Shown in pieces: positions 1 to 8,343 of a stretch of DNA of 61,006 nt. Positions within the stretch are counted from its first letter, which is position 1. The number at the start of each line of letters is the position of its first letter. Position numbers and translations under genes: made by a program. Source of the DNA: JBHPGW01 sp042569785 (lineage in GTDB: Bacteria; Planctomycetota; Phycisphaerae; Sedimentisphaerales; Anaerobacaceae); assembly GCA_042569785.1 (NCBI GenBank), contig JBHPGW010000007.1:1-61006 (forward strand), in the 5' to 3' direction. Below the pieces are notes generated by a model. That model saw only the letters and a program-made list of their open reading frames with translations. It did no database searches and had not been told where the DNA came from.

Positions 1-309
1 CACCCAGCAACATGCGGTGCTTAACACCAATTTACAGAACAAAGTTTACACTACCTTATTTTTACAAAACTGCAAGATAGTAAACTTTCCATCACAGGAA
101 TTTATGCATCCCAATATTTGCTAGAACGTGCATATGGTAATTATTTGGGATTATGCAGACTCGGACAGTTTGTTGCTCATGAGTTAGGATGTGAACTTGT
201 ACAGATGAATTGTCTTGTTGCCAAAGCCAAACTGGACGCTACAAAGTCATCTGTTAGCCAGCTTGCCCAAACTCTTAGTGGTAGGCTGGAAGAACTTGGG
301 CTACATTAA
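1..309 (+). pseudogene. Thymidylate-synthase-like protein, C-terminal remnant
   Basis: The readable frame runs from about position 25 to the TAA at 307-309. The translated end, with an ERAYGNYLGLCRLGQFVA stretch followed by an LDATKS-like tail, resembles the C-terminal third of thymidylate synthase family proteins, where this helix packs against the active site. A stop at 22-24 lies in the same frame, and plausible upstream coding is only found in another frame, so the gene is either frameshifted near 25-40 or an incomplete copy cut by the window edge. The homology call is by eye and moderate. A thymidylate synthase or dUMP hydroxymethylase relative would fit the nucleotide kinase and HMUDK-like genes that follow within 40 bases. 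Confidence 0.42.
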
Positions 310-346
310 TAAATTATTATGAATAGATTGTGAGGTTAGATTTGTT

Positions 347-952
347 ATGAAGGGAAAGCTATTTGTATTTGAAGGACCAGATGGAGTTGGGAAATCTACA
401 TTGGTGGATAAAACAGTCGCTTATTTTAAGAGCAATAGGCTCCCATACAAAGTATTTTCTTTTCCCGGACGGGAGGAGGGAACGCTGGGAAGTCATGTTT
501 ATAGGATACATCATCAGTGGAAATCCATGGGAATAAATTGCATTCATCCAGCAAGTCTTCAGGTTCTCCATATTGCTGCACATATAGATTCAATCGAAAA
601 CCGCATTATTCCTGCTCTTAAATCAGGTAGCCATGTCATTTTAGATCGATTTTGGTGGTCTACATGGGTTTATGGTATCGTTTCAGGGGTCCCCCAGCAT
701 TCAGTTAATGCAATGGTTAAGCTGGAATGTGGACATTGGGACACATTTTTACCATCTGCTGTGTTTCTAATCCACAATATCAAACCACTCAGGGAAGATG
801 TAAAAGACAGCAGTTGGAATGAATTACTTAACACTTACCAAAAACTGGCCGCTGAAGAAAAAGAGCATTATCCAGTTTTTTATATTGATACTAATCGTTC
901 AATTAATGACACATCCGAAGAAATCACTAGAACTATTCAAGGAATGTGTTAA
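347..952 (+). CDS. P-loop nucleotide kinase, thymidylate kinase-like
   Basis: A 201-residue protein that opens with a Walker A loop GPDGVGKS at residues 10-17 and carries an LDRFWWSTWVYG segment near residue 100, corresponding to the DR-Y motif of dTMP kinases. The length matches the dTMP kinase/deoxynucleoside kinase superfamily. The substrate cannot be read from sequence: dTMP, a hydroxymethyl-dUMP, or 5-hydroxymethyluracil in DNA are options. The next gene encodes what looks like the helical domain that in phage 5-hmdU DNA kinases is fused to a P-loop domain, so the two proteins may act as one split kinase. It starts 37 bases after the thymidylate-synthase-like remnant, in the same direction. 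Confidence 0.72.
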   Translation: MKGKLFVFEGPDGVGKSTLVDKTVAYFKSNRLPYKVFSFPGREEGTLGSHVYRIHHQWKSMGINCIHPASLQVLHIAAHIDSIENRIIPALKSGSHVILDRFWWSTWVYGIVSGVPQHSVNAMVKLECGHWDTFLPSAVFLIHNIKPLREDVKDSSWNELLNTYQKLAAEEKEHYPVFYIDTNRSINDTSEEITRTIQGMC

Positions 953-977
953 AGAACAGGAGGCAGTTTTTCTCATA

Positions 978-2033
978 ATGACTACACGAAAAACATCAAG
1001 CTTAAAGGGCTCAAAATCGCCCCATATTTTCAGGCATTTGATTCCTGCCAAACCCACAGTCGTTTATGAAACTTATTGGCGATTTGCTGCCGAACGCCAG
1101 GCAATCTTTTTCAAAAGAGCCCAAGGAGCTACTTCACCATGGACCAATGATCCAATACTTAAGCAGTACAAGTTTACTAATGTTTATCGTGCTTCTGACC
1201 GTGTTAGCCAATATTTAATTAGAAACGTCATCTACCGTGGAGACCAATCAGCCACAGAAGTATTTTTTAGGATAGTTCTCTTTAAAGTATTTAACAAGAT
1301 TGAGACTTGGCAGCTTTTAGAAAGAAAACTTAGCACAATCACATACAGTGAGTATTCATTTAATCGTTATGATGAGATTCTTAATAATGCCTTGAAGGGT
1401 CGATTGGGGGTTTTTTCTGGCGCATATATTATGCCTTCTGGTTGTAGTAGTTTTGGCCATCGCCAGAAACACCGCAATCTTCTTATGCTTATTGAAAACA
1501 TGATGGCAGACAATATACCATTACGTATCACCGAAACATTTTCTATGCAGAAAGCCTTTGAATTACTACGATCATACCCAATGTTGGGTGATTTTCTGGC
1601 ATATCAATTGGTCACAGATATTAACTACAGTGAATTAACCAATTTTACAGAAATGGATTTTGTTGTCCCTGGCCCTGGCGCACGAAATGGGATTCGCAAG
1701 TGTTTCGAAAGTATAGGTGGACTGAATGAAGTTGAAATTATTAGGTTAATGGTAGATAAGCAGGAGGATGAGTTTAAGCACTTTGGGCTTGAATTTAAAT
1801 CGTTATGGGGAAGACCTCTCCATTTGATAGATTGTCAGAATCTGTTTTGTGAAGTAGACAAATACGCAAGGATTGCTCATCCTGAAATTAAAGGAGCCAG
1901 TAAACGCAAACGCATAAAACAGCTATTTCGACCTAAACAAGATCAAATTGAGTATTGGTATCCCCCAAAGTGGGGATTGAATAAATACCTTCAAGCACAA
2001 GGCCAAGCAAATGATAAGGATAAATTATTTTAG
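978..2033 (+). CDS. HMUDK_hel-type protein (5-hmdU DNA kinase helical domain family)
   Basis: A 351-residue protein read from ATG 978; AGGAGG at 957-962 precedes it at a long spacing of about 15 bases. The N-terminal region has the WRFAAERQ, WTNDPIL and FTNVYRASDRVSQYLIR stretches typical of proteins annotated as nucleotide kinase domain-containing, built on the alpha-helical domain first defined in phage 5-hydroxymethyldeoxyuridine DNA kinases. A later PGPGARNGIRKCF stretch resembles a DNA glycosylase-like helix-hairpin-helix. No P-loop is present here; it would be supplied by the gene immediately upstream. The likely role is phosphorylating or otherwise processing a modified pyrimidine in DNA. 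Family call from memory, not searched. Confidence 0.62.
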   Translation: MTTRKTSSLKGSKSPHIFRHLIPAKPTVVYETYWRFAAERQAIFFKRAQGATSPWTNDPILKQYKFTNVYRASDRVSQYLIRNVIYRGDQSATEVFFRIVLFKVFNKIETWQLLERKLSTITYSEYSFNRYDEILNNALKGRLGVFSGAYIMPSGCSSFGHRQKHRNLLMLIENMMADNIPLRITETFSMQKAFELLRSYPMLGDFLAYQLVTDINYSELTNFTEMDFVVPGPGARNGIRKCFESIGGLNEVEIIRLMVDKQEDEFKHFGLEFKSLWGRPLHLIDCQNLFCEVDKYARIAHPEIKGASKRKRIKQLFRPKQDQIEYWYPPKWGLNKYLQAQGQANDKDKLF

Positions 2034-2056
2034 TCAAGAACAGTTAAGGGGGACAT

Positions 2057-3085
2057 ATGAACAAGGATGAATCCTCATGTTTATTGAAAGAAATTAAACT
2101 TGAATTGACATATCGTTGTAATCTGCAGTGCATTCATTGTTCAAGTGAGGCCAATCTCCATCATGCGCCGGTGATGAGTTTTGAGAAAGCCGAAGATGTT
2201 ATGAAGCAAGCTATCGATATGGGCATAAAGGAAGTTTCGTTTTCTGGGGGAGAGCCATTACTCTGGCCGGGACTAACAGATATTATTTCCCTTTGTTCAT
2301 CAGCAACGATAAAAACTCAAGTGTATTCCGCTGGCAATATAAACAACCCAAATGCTATGATGAAATTATTGAAAGAAAGTGGCATCTCAAAAATCATATT
2401 CAGTGCATATGCTTCTAATGAGAACTGCCACGACAAAATAACCCAAGTGGAAGGCAGTTTTCAAAAAACTATGGCTACTATAGATGAAGCCGTTAAGGTT
2501 AATTTGAGCACCGAGTTTCACTTCGTTCCCTTAAGAACCAATTATAGCGAATTGACTCGCGTTATTACGTTAGCAGAACGTAAAGGCGTAAATAAGGTTA
2601 GTATTCTTAGGTTTGTTCCACAAGGTCGTGGTCAGAATTCTTCTGAATTAGCCTTAACTCATTCTCAGAATTTGGAACTAAAGCAAGCTATTGAGGAAAA
2701 TAAAAGCGTGGTTACAACAAGACTTGGCTCACCATATAATTTTTTAATGGTAAATAATGTTCCAAAATGTTGCGCAGGCATTGATCGGCTTACAATTTCA
2801 CCCGATCTATATATTTACCCTTGTGATGCATTTAAACAAATAAAGCCCATTAAAATAGTTGGTACTAATGAATTTTCACGACTGGACAAATGGTCATTAA
2901 AGGAATGCTGGGTAAATTCACCTTACCTGAAAGCCATTCGTCAGCATCTCTCAAGTCCATTTGAGACGCCGTGTATTGATTGCAAATATTTAAAAAGGTG
3001 TTTATCTGGTTGTCTTGCACAAAAATATCTGAAGAATGACAATTTGGAAAAAAGGCGAGATCCAGACTGTCTCATAGCAGGGTAA
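2057..3085 (+). CDS. Radical SAM protein with SPASM-like C-terminus
   Basis: A 342-residue protein beginning with ATG 2057 after AAGGGGG at 2046-2052. The radical SAM cluster motif is Cys21-x3-Cys25-x2-Cys28 within YRCNLQCIHC, followed by the SGGEPL loop that helps bind S-adenosylmethionine. A second set of cysteines near the C-terminus (a YPC segment, then CIDC, CLSGC and a final DPDC) looks like a SPASM auxiliary Fe-S region. SPASM proteins usually modify peptides, but some act on small molecules, and the substrate here is unknown. It lies 23 bases after the HMUDK-like gene and probably belongs to the same operon, which suggests a role in building a DNA base modification. Confidence 0.75.
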   Translation: MNKDESSCLLKEIKLELTYRCNLQCIHCSSEANLHHAPVMSFEKAEDVMKQAIDMGIKEVSFSGGEPLLWPGLTDIISLCSSATIKTQVYSAGNINNPNAMMKLLKESGISKIIFSAYASNENCHDKITQVEGSFQKTMATIDEAVKVNLSTEFHFVPLRTNYSELTRVITLAERKGVNKVSILRFVPQGRGQNSSELALTHSQNLELKQAIEENKSVVTTRLGSPYNFLMVNNVPKCCAGIDRLTISPDLYIYPCDAFKQIKPIKIVGTNEFSRLDKWSLKECWVNSPYLKAIRQHLSSPFETPCIDCKYLKRCLSGCLAQKYLKNDNLEKRRDPDCLIAG

Positions 3086-3203
3086 AATAGTTATCGTCTA
3101 AGGGAATTGGTAATTGATGTCAGACAAGATACTATATAATGGCACAAGAGTGTATTGTTGATAGCATATTGACTTTAATAAAGCGAAAAGGATAAGTGGT
3201 GTC

Positions 3204-3704
3204 ATGTGTAAAATAGAAGAAGTAAAAGAACAGCAAGAATATGTGTGGAACTACTTTCAACTGCATGCTTCTCAACGCATGGCATCGTTTAACTTCTTTG
3301 TCGTCATCTCTGCATTGCTTACGGCTGGACTTGCGAGAACATTCGACAAAGATTATCCGCATCACTCAGTGGGAATTGTTCTAGGAGTTGGAATGGTGGT
3401 CATATCGTTTGTTTTTTGGAAGTTGGATCAACGCGTTCGTTTCTTTGTTAAACATGCAGAAACTGCACTTAAGGAGCTTGAAATATCCCAGTCAACAAAG
3501 ATTAACAACAAAACAAGGCATTATGCTGCAATATTTTCATCCGAAGAGAAAGAGACCACGAAGAGGAAAGTAAATCAAAAACTGTGCCCATGGAAATGGC
3601 ATATGTCATATTCAAATTGCTTTGCTTGGATATATATAGTGTTCAGTGTATTAGGTTTGCTAGGACTTATCAAATCAATCCTTGAAATCAGTGGAAGTTC
3701 GTGA
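3204..3704 (+). CDS. Three-helix membrane protein of a TIR-linked system
   Basis: A 166-residue protein with three hydrophobic segments: about residues 30-45, 55-75 (IVLGVGMVVISFVFW), and 140-160 near the C-terminus, with a charged middle part. The layout of short amphipathic N-terminus, paired helices and cytosolic linker is like small membrane effectors such as SLATT-type proteins that accompany nucleotide-sensing conflict systems, but I cannot assign it firmly to that family. It precedes the first TIR gene by 22 bases and is likely co-transcribed. By analogy it could be the pore-forming executor of the operon. The start ATG 3204 has only a weak ribosome site. Confidence 0.55.
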   Translation: MCKIEEVKEQQEYVWNYFQLHASQRMASFNFFVVISALLTAGLARTFDKDYPHHSVGIVLGVGMVVISFVFWKLDQRVRFFVKHAETALKELEISQSTKINNKTRHYAAIFSSEEKETTKRKVNQKLCPWKWHMSYSNCFAWIYIVFSVLGLLGLIKSILEISGSS

Positions 3705-3726
3705 ATTACAGAAAGGACGTTTTAAT

Positions 3727-4203
3727 ATGACAGCTCAAAGTGAACATAACGTATTTATAAGCCATCATCATAAAGACCAAGAGGAACTCAATAGCCTAAA
3801 GGATTTAATGAGTAGAAATAGCTATAGTATGAGGGACAGCTCAATAGATGAATCAAAACCCAATAAAGCAAAAAGTGAGGACTACATAAAGAGCATTATA
3901 AGGGATCGCATTAATTGGGCTGGGACTGTTCTGGTTCTCGTTGGAGAAGAAACGCATTCACGTCCTTGGGTTAATTGGGAAATTGAATATGCAAATAGTC
4001 AGGGGAAACGTATAGTAGGAGTGTATGTGCAAGGGGCAAAAGAATCTGATATACCAAAGAATCTAGATCTTTATGGCAATGCGCTAGTTGGTTGGGATTC
4101 GAAGAATTTGATTGATGCGATTCGAGGAAAGCATAACGATTGGGTAACACCCGAAGGAAAACCAAGAAATGGACCGTGGGAACCCAACAGAAGTGATTGT
4201 TAA
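3727..4203 (+). CDS. TIR-like (MTH538/DUF1863, ThsB-type) protein 1
   Basis: A 158-residue single-domain protein. ATG 3727 is chosen because GAAAGGA lies about 10 bases upstream. It starts with a VFISHHHKD strand typical of TIR folds and has an INWAGTVLVLVGEETHSRPWVNWEIEYA region in which Trp84-Glu85 occupies the position of the catalytic glutamate in ThsB-like TIR proteins. These make cyclic ADP-ribose-type signals from NAD on phage infection. A second TIR of the same class lies at 6825, and a SLOG-domain protein in between could be the sensor. Residue assignments are by eye. The family match is strong; the specific signal made is unknown. Confidence 0.82.
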   Translation: MTAQSEHNVFISHHHKDQEELNSLKDLMSRNSYSMRDSSIDESKPNKAKSEDYIKSIIRDRINWAGTVLVLVGEETHSRPWVNWEIEYANSQGKRIVGVYVQGAKESDIPKNLDLYGNALVGWDSKNLIDAIRGKHNDWVTPEGKPRNGPWEPNRSDC

Positions 4204-4220
4204 GTAGGATAAAAGTGTTC

Positions 4221-4847
4221 ATGAAGTGCTACTCATATATTATTGCCAGAGATTACGGTTTTGCACCCAATCCGTTTGGTCTTTACTGCACGTTAGCTAC
4301 ATGTAAACCTGGCATACGAAAAAGGGCTGTCAGAGATGATTGGATAATTGGTACGGGTTCTGCTTGCGGGCATGGCTCCGAGAGGCTTGTATTTGCTATG
4401 AAAGTAGCTGAAAAGCTCGATTTCAACGAGTATTGGTCAGAACCACGATTTATCTACAAGAAACCCGTCCTGAATGGCAGTTTGAAGCAAATGTACGGCG
4501 ACAATGTCTATGTAAAAAGATCAGGCAAATGGCGCCAAGCTGACTCACATCACAGTCATGCAGATGGAACTGAGAATATACATAATCTACAACGTGATAC
4601 AAGCCAGCCATATGTTCTTGTGTCAGAGCACTTTTATTACTTTGGCAGAAACGCAGTGGCCATTCCGAAAAGATTTCGAGAGCAAAACGGGCTAAGCATA
4701 TGCAAGAAGGGTCCTGGCTATCGCTGCCATCTACCTGATGTTTTTGTGTCCGGATTCATTAAATGGCTGGAAAATAACCATTCACCAGGATACAAAGGTA
4801 ACCCGCTATTATTCACAGCTTTTGAGAGATATGACGGTATTTCATGA
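4221..4847 (+). CDS. Nmad2-like nucleotide modification-associated protein
   Basis: A 208-residue protein starting at ATG 4221 (AGGA at 4206-4209), 17 bases after the first TIR gene. The opening segment YIIARDYGFAPNPFG followed by TLATCKPGIRKRA and DDWIIGTGS matches my recollection of the Nmad2 family (nucleotide modification associated domain 2). The family was defined computationally near DNA base modification genes, and its biochemical activity is not established. Placing it between a TIR gene and the AAA-SLOG gene is unusual and connects the conflict operon with the modification-like genes at 347-3085. It could edit, recognise or protect a modified nucleotide. Neighbouring genes overlap little and share orientation. 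Confidence 0.66.
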   Translation: MKCYSYIIARDYGFAPNPFGLYCTLATCKPGIRKRAVRDDWIIGTGSACGHGSERLVFAMKVAEKLDFNEYWSEPRFIYKKPVLNGSLKQMYGDNVYVKRSGKWRQADSHHSHADGTENIHNLQRDTSQPYVLVSEHFYYFGRNAVAIPKRFREQNGLSICKKGPGYRCHLPDVFVSGFIKWLENNHSPGYKGNPLLFTAFERYDGIS

Positions 4848-4944
4848 TTTATGAAGAAATCAAAATTTTTACTGCCTTATGCATTCGATTTAATGAGATG
4901 ACATACCTTAAAGAAGTTATAGAATTGAGTTAAAGGAGATAGGA

Positions 4945-6810
4945 ATGACAAGGAAAAAGGATTTTTTAGAACTTGCAAAGAAGGTTGTAAAGGAAGGTCC
5001 AGATTGCCTTAGAAATGAAATTAGAGATGCCAAAGAATTTGGGAAGCTGTGGGTATTTACAAAAAAAGAAAGTGGTCAGTTAATTGCTTTTAAACAACTC
5101 ATTACTGATTATCTTGCTGTTTCAAAACCCAAGAAGCCACTTTGCCTTGCAGTGTTCGGACCACCTGGAAGTGGAAAATCTTTTGCTGTAGAGCAAATTA
5201 AGGAAATTATTGAAGAGGAGATCCCCAAGTGGAAAGATCATTTGAAATTTACAACTATAAATCTAACTCAGATAGCTGATGTGCGAGCTTTGGCAGATGC
5301 TCTGTTACAATCCTCAAAAGCTGCAATGTCTAATAATATACCGATTGTTTTCTTCGATGAATTTGATGCACCAAGAAATGGCTTTTCTCTCGGATGGCTA
5401 AGCTGGTTCCTAGCTCCTATGAATGACAGCATGTGGCGATTAGATGGCAGGACTGAAAAGTTAGAAAAAGCAATTTATATATTTGCTGGTGGAACAACTG
5501 ATTGTTTTAGCGAGTTTGTGGAAAATAACCTCAAAGAATTTAGAAATTCCAAGGGGCCAGATTTCGTAAGTCGACTGAGTGGCTACCTTGATGTTAAAGG
5601 ACCTAATGCTTCCAGTTTTACCCCTATTCGTCGAGCAATTATTTTACACCATGCGCTTGCTATGCGAGCAACACTTCGTGGTTTAGATAAAAAACAAGGT
5701 GTAAAAATCTCTATTAAACTTATGGATACTTTTCTAAGAGTTGGTCGATTCCTACATGGAGCACGGTCCATAAACGCTACCATAAACATGTCATCCTCTA
5801 ATTATCGAACAAATAACACTTTATGCCAGTTAAAGTTTGAAGATCTTCCGGCATCTCATTTACTTGCTATCCATGCCAATCGAGGACCATTGGATCCGGT
5901 GTCACAGGGAGGTTCAATTCAACTTACTGGGGGAGCAAAAACATCAAAGCAAAAAAGTCTTGAACCTTTCTGGAAGTGTTTCGCTACAAAACTCTGGTCT
6001 CAGGGTGCAACAATTTCTTATGGTGGAATCACAGGCAAAGATACCCTAACAGAGGTGCTAAAAAAAGAGGTAAAAAAACTACCACAGGCCTTAGAAAACG
6101 AGTCTATTCGCCAAGTGCGAATACGTAGTTTTCCTCCTTGTTTTAAAAAAGAGCCTAATAAAGCTATACGAATATCAGCAGAAATCATGCAGGAGGCTGT
6201 TTATGGTCTTAGCAAAAAAGAATATAACGCTTTACAAAAAATAATAAACAGTGGCCATCCAAACAAAGATGTAGCAAAACGTGTCAAAGCTTCTATTTGT
6301 CTGTTTCGAATGCGATTGCAAGTGGCTGAATCATCAATAGCCACTGTGGCGGTTGGAGGAAAACCCGATGATTGGTCAGGCAGGTTTTCTGGTGTGGCAG
6401 AAGAGATCATGTTAGCACTTGCTTTAGGCCGTCCAATTTATTTATGTGGAGCTCCGGGCGGATTAGTAAAAAAACTTGGTGGAATGCTGGGATTAGTTCG
6501 TCCGTGGACTGAAATTCCTAAAAAATTAATATGGCCTCATAATGAATATTGGAAGACATTTTCTGAGTTACTCTGTAAATACAAAAATATCTTTACTCCT
6601 CCTCCCTATGAAAATTTACCACTGACGGCGGATGATCTAATTAAATTTCTTATGTCTCATGCAATTGATGGGGAGAATTGGCCGTATAATGGTTTGACAA
6701 CAAATGAAAACCGAGCATTGTTTATAGAGGAAGATAAGGAAAAAGCTGTAAAGCTTATTGTAAGAGGACTTAAAAACGTTGGTTTGAACGAATTGAAAAC
6801 ACAAAACTGA
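4945..6810 (+). CDS. AAA ATPase fused to SLOG-like nucleotide-sensing domain
   Basis: A 621-residue protein with a strong ribosome site (AAAGGAG) before ATG 4945. Residues 65-270 form an AAA-type ATPase with Walker A GPPGSGKS (72-79) and Walker B FFDEFD (136-141). After a linker with HANRGPLDP, residues 325-480 contain two blocks recognisable as a SLOG-type Rossmann fold: an LWSQGATISYGG glycine-rich block, and later a GRFSGVAEEIMLALALGRP block followed by YLCGAPGG. SLOG domains in Thoeris ThsA bind the TIR-made nucleotide, so this protein is a candidate sensor or effector. No SIR2 or membrane segment is fused to it, so the killing activity must lie in the ATPase or in partner proteins. The C-terminal 60 residues are unassigned. 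Confidence 0.7.
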   Translation: MTRKKDFLELAKKVVKEGPDCLRNEIRDAKEFGKLWVFTKKESGQLIAFKQLITDYLAVSKPKKPLCLAVFGPPGSGKSFAVEQIKEIIEEEIPKWKDHLKFTTINLTQIADVRALADALLQSSKAAMSNNIPIVFFDEFDAPRNGFSLGWLSWFLAPMNDSMWRLDGRTEKLEKAIYIFAGGTTDCFSEFVENNLKEFRNSKGPDFVSRLSGYLDVKGPNASSFTPIRRAIILHHALAMRATLRGLDKKQGVKISIKLMDTFLRVGRFLHGARSINATINMSSSNYRTNNTLCQLKFEDLPASHLLAIHANRGPLDPVSQGGSIQLTGGAKTSKQKSLEPFWKCFATKLWSQGATISYGGITGKDTLTEVLKKEVKKLPQALENESIRQVRIRSFPPCFKKEPNKAIRISAEIMQEAVYGLSKKEYNALQKIINSGHPNKDVAKRVKASICLFRMRLQVAESSIATVAVGGKPDDWSGRFSGVAEEIMLALALGRPIYLCGAPGGLVKKLGGMLGLVRPWTEIPKKLIWPHNEYWKTFSELLCKYKNIFTPPPYENLPLTADDLIKFLMSHAIDGENWPYNGLTTNENRALFIEEDKEKAVKLIVRGLKNVGLNELKTQN

Positions 6811-6824
6811 AAGGAGTGATATTT

Positions 6825-7295
6825 ATGGCACCAAACATATTTGTCAGCTATGATCACGATGATCAAAATCAGGTTGCAGGGTTTAAGGGACTCAAGAAAA
6901 ACCCCAAGCATCCATTGGATTTTCGTGATCATTCATTGAAAGAACCTGTCACAGACAGGAGTGGTAAGCCAATCAAATACCTACCAAGTGACCCAAAATC
7001 GAAGCCCGTCCGGGATGAGATCAAAAAGAAGTTTAAGAATGCTTCGAAGCTTGTAGTCCTTATAGGAGATGATACCCATGAGAGTGAGTGGGTTGAATGG
7101 GAGATTAATAGCTTTTTCAAAATGAAAAAAGACCTTTCGGGGGACAATACTTGGAAGAGAATCCGAGGAATGAAACTCAAGGGTTGCGATAACGCTACAA
7201 TGCCAAGCGCCCTTATGAACGGTCGATCAACACAAGAGTTGACTTGGGATCCAGAGGCTCTCGACAAGTGGCTAGATCAAGATCCTGATGTATAA
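6825..7295 (+). CDS. TIR-like (MTH538/DUF1863, ThsB-type) protein 2
   Basis: A 156-residue TIR-like protein that starts at ATG 6825 with AAAGGAG at 6810-6816, immediately after the AAA-SLOG gene. Strand A reads IFVSYDHDD, and the SEWVEWEINSF stretch (Trp89, Trp92-Glu93) corresponds to the catalytic-glutamate helix of the family. It shares the overall plan with the TIR protein at 3727 but the two are clearly diverged, so they are not a recent duplication. Multiple TIR genes per system are known in Thoeris, where different ThsB proteins recognise different phage triggers; the same logic may apply here. Last gene of the operon. Confidence 0.82.
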   Translation: MAPNIFVSYDHDDQNQVAGFKGLKKNPKHPLDFRDHSLKEPVTDRSGKPIKYLPSDPKSKPVRDEIKKKFKNASKLVVLIGDDTHESEWVEWEINSFFKMKKDLSGDNTWKRIRGMKLKGCDNATMPSALMNGRSTQELTWDPEALDKWLDQDPDV

Positions 7296-7665
7296 GGAGA
7301 AATCCTTAAAGCTTGGAGTCCATCGAGATGAAGATTGTTGAATATAACACACTTTAGTGCAGTAAGTCATGGCTGTGGTTGTGAGTGGTTTTCAATGTCT
7401 TGATATGTTTTTGACCACACGTTCGCAAGTAGGATAAACATCTCATGACCGCACTCTGTTCACACATGTGGCCATGATAGGAAAAGCAAATTATTGCGGC
7501 GACTGTGGCAGTAAAGTGTCATAATTGAGCCTTGATTGTTGGCTCAATAACGAGGCTTAAAAAAACAACGGACAATCCGCATGTTAGCATCATGTAAGAA
7601 AACCGTCCTAACCAAGACTTGAAATATAATTGTTTCTATGTGAATTAGCAGTTAAGATAATATTA
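7296..7665. other. Intergenic region after the TIR operon
   Basis: About 370 bases without a convincing gene. The one clear structure is an inverted repeat, ATTGAGCC at 7524-7531 and GGCTCAAT at 7541-7548 with a nine-base loop. No run of T follows on the plus strand, so it is not a textbook terminator; it may be an operator or a factor-independent stop of weaker type. AAGATAATATTA just before the next start could be a -10-like element. Confidence 0.4.
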
Positions 7666-8301
7666 ATGCTAAAATCAGAAAAAATAAACTGGCAAGGAAG
7701 AATATTAGGCATACAACCAAGAATTCGTCTATTGAGATCTTTCGATCAAAGAAACCATCAGTATCTCGGTTATGCACTTCATACAGTGGGTACTATGGGA
7801 ACAGAAGAAACAGATTTTTGGGTTGGGATCGGCAAAGGTGCTCAAGCGAATCATCGGTTTCAGGCTGGTTGTTTTGTTAGTGGAAAATGTCTTCCTGTTG
7901 AAGATGGTCGCCTGGAAACAGTAGGATTTTATAAAGTTAGCAAATTAAAAATCATAACACCAGCGCCAACCATAGATAATTCACCACCACCATGGCTAGG
8001 TATTCCGCAGGAACTGGAAATTTACAGACAAAGAGGTCATCGTAGATTGGATGTCCGGACCTACAAATCCAGTTGTACGAGTTGCATCTGGGGCTGCAAT
8101 ATGGCTGTTGAAATGATAATCGACCAATGGAATCCCTCAAAGAAAAGATACCGGCAGGAAACTTTCTGCTATGGCCCGAAGTCATGTGCATTTTACAAGG
8201 CTGGGCCTACCCGCAAAGTTCCTGGTAGAAAAGGAATGTCTTATACAGAAGAGGATTGGGTGGATGAAGATGCTGTAGCCCATCGGAGGATGGATGATTA
8301 A
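7666..8301 (+). CDS. Conserved protein with cysteine cluster, function unknown
   Basis: A 211-residue protein from ATG 7666; no clear ribosome site precedes it. The N-terminal half (INWQGRILGIQPRIRLLRSF, then a WVGIGKGAQ and FQAGCFVSG block) looks like a small beta-barrel, possibly OB-like. The second half has a conserved-looking CTSCIWGCNM cluster, CYGPKSC, and a WxDE-type acidic tail, which could bind zinc or an iron-sulfur cluster. I recognise this as a widespread conserved hypothetical family of bacteria and archaea but know no function for it. It converges with the recombinase gene at 8344 and stands alone between the TIR operon and that gene. Confidence 0.6.
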   Translation: MLKSEKINWQGRILGIQPRIRLLRSFDQRNHQYLGYALHTVGTMGTEETDFWVGIGKGAQANHRFQAGCFVSGKCLPVEDGRLETVGFYKVSKLKIITPAPTIDNSPPPWLGIPQELEIYRQRGHRRLDVRTYKSSCTSCIWGCNMAVEMIIDQWNPSKKRYRQETFCYGPKSCAFYKAGPTRKVPGRKGMSYTEEDWVDEDAVAHRRMDD

Positions 8302-8343
8302 GTTGCCGGAAAGATTGCCATAGTATATAATACTGTTGCCTAT

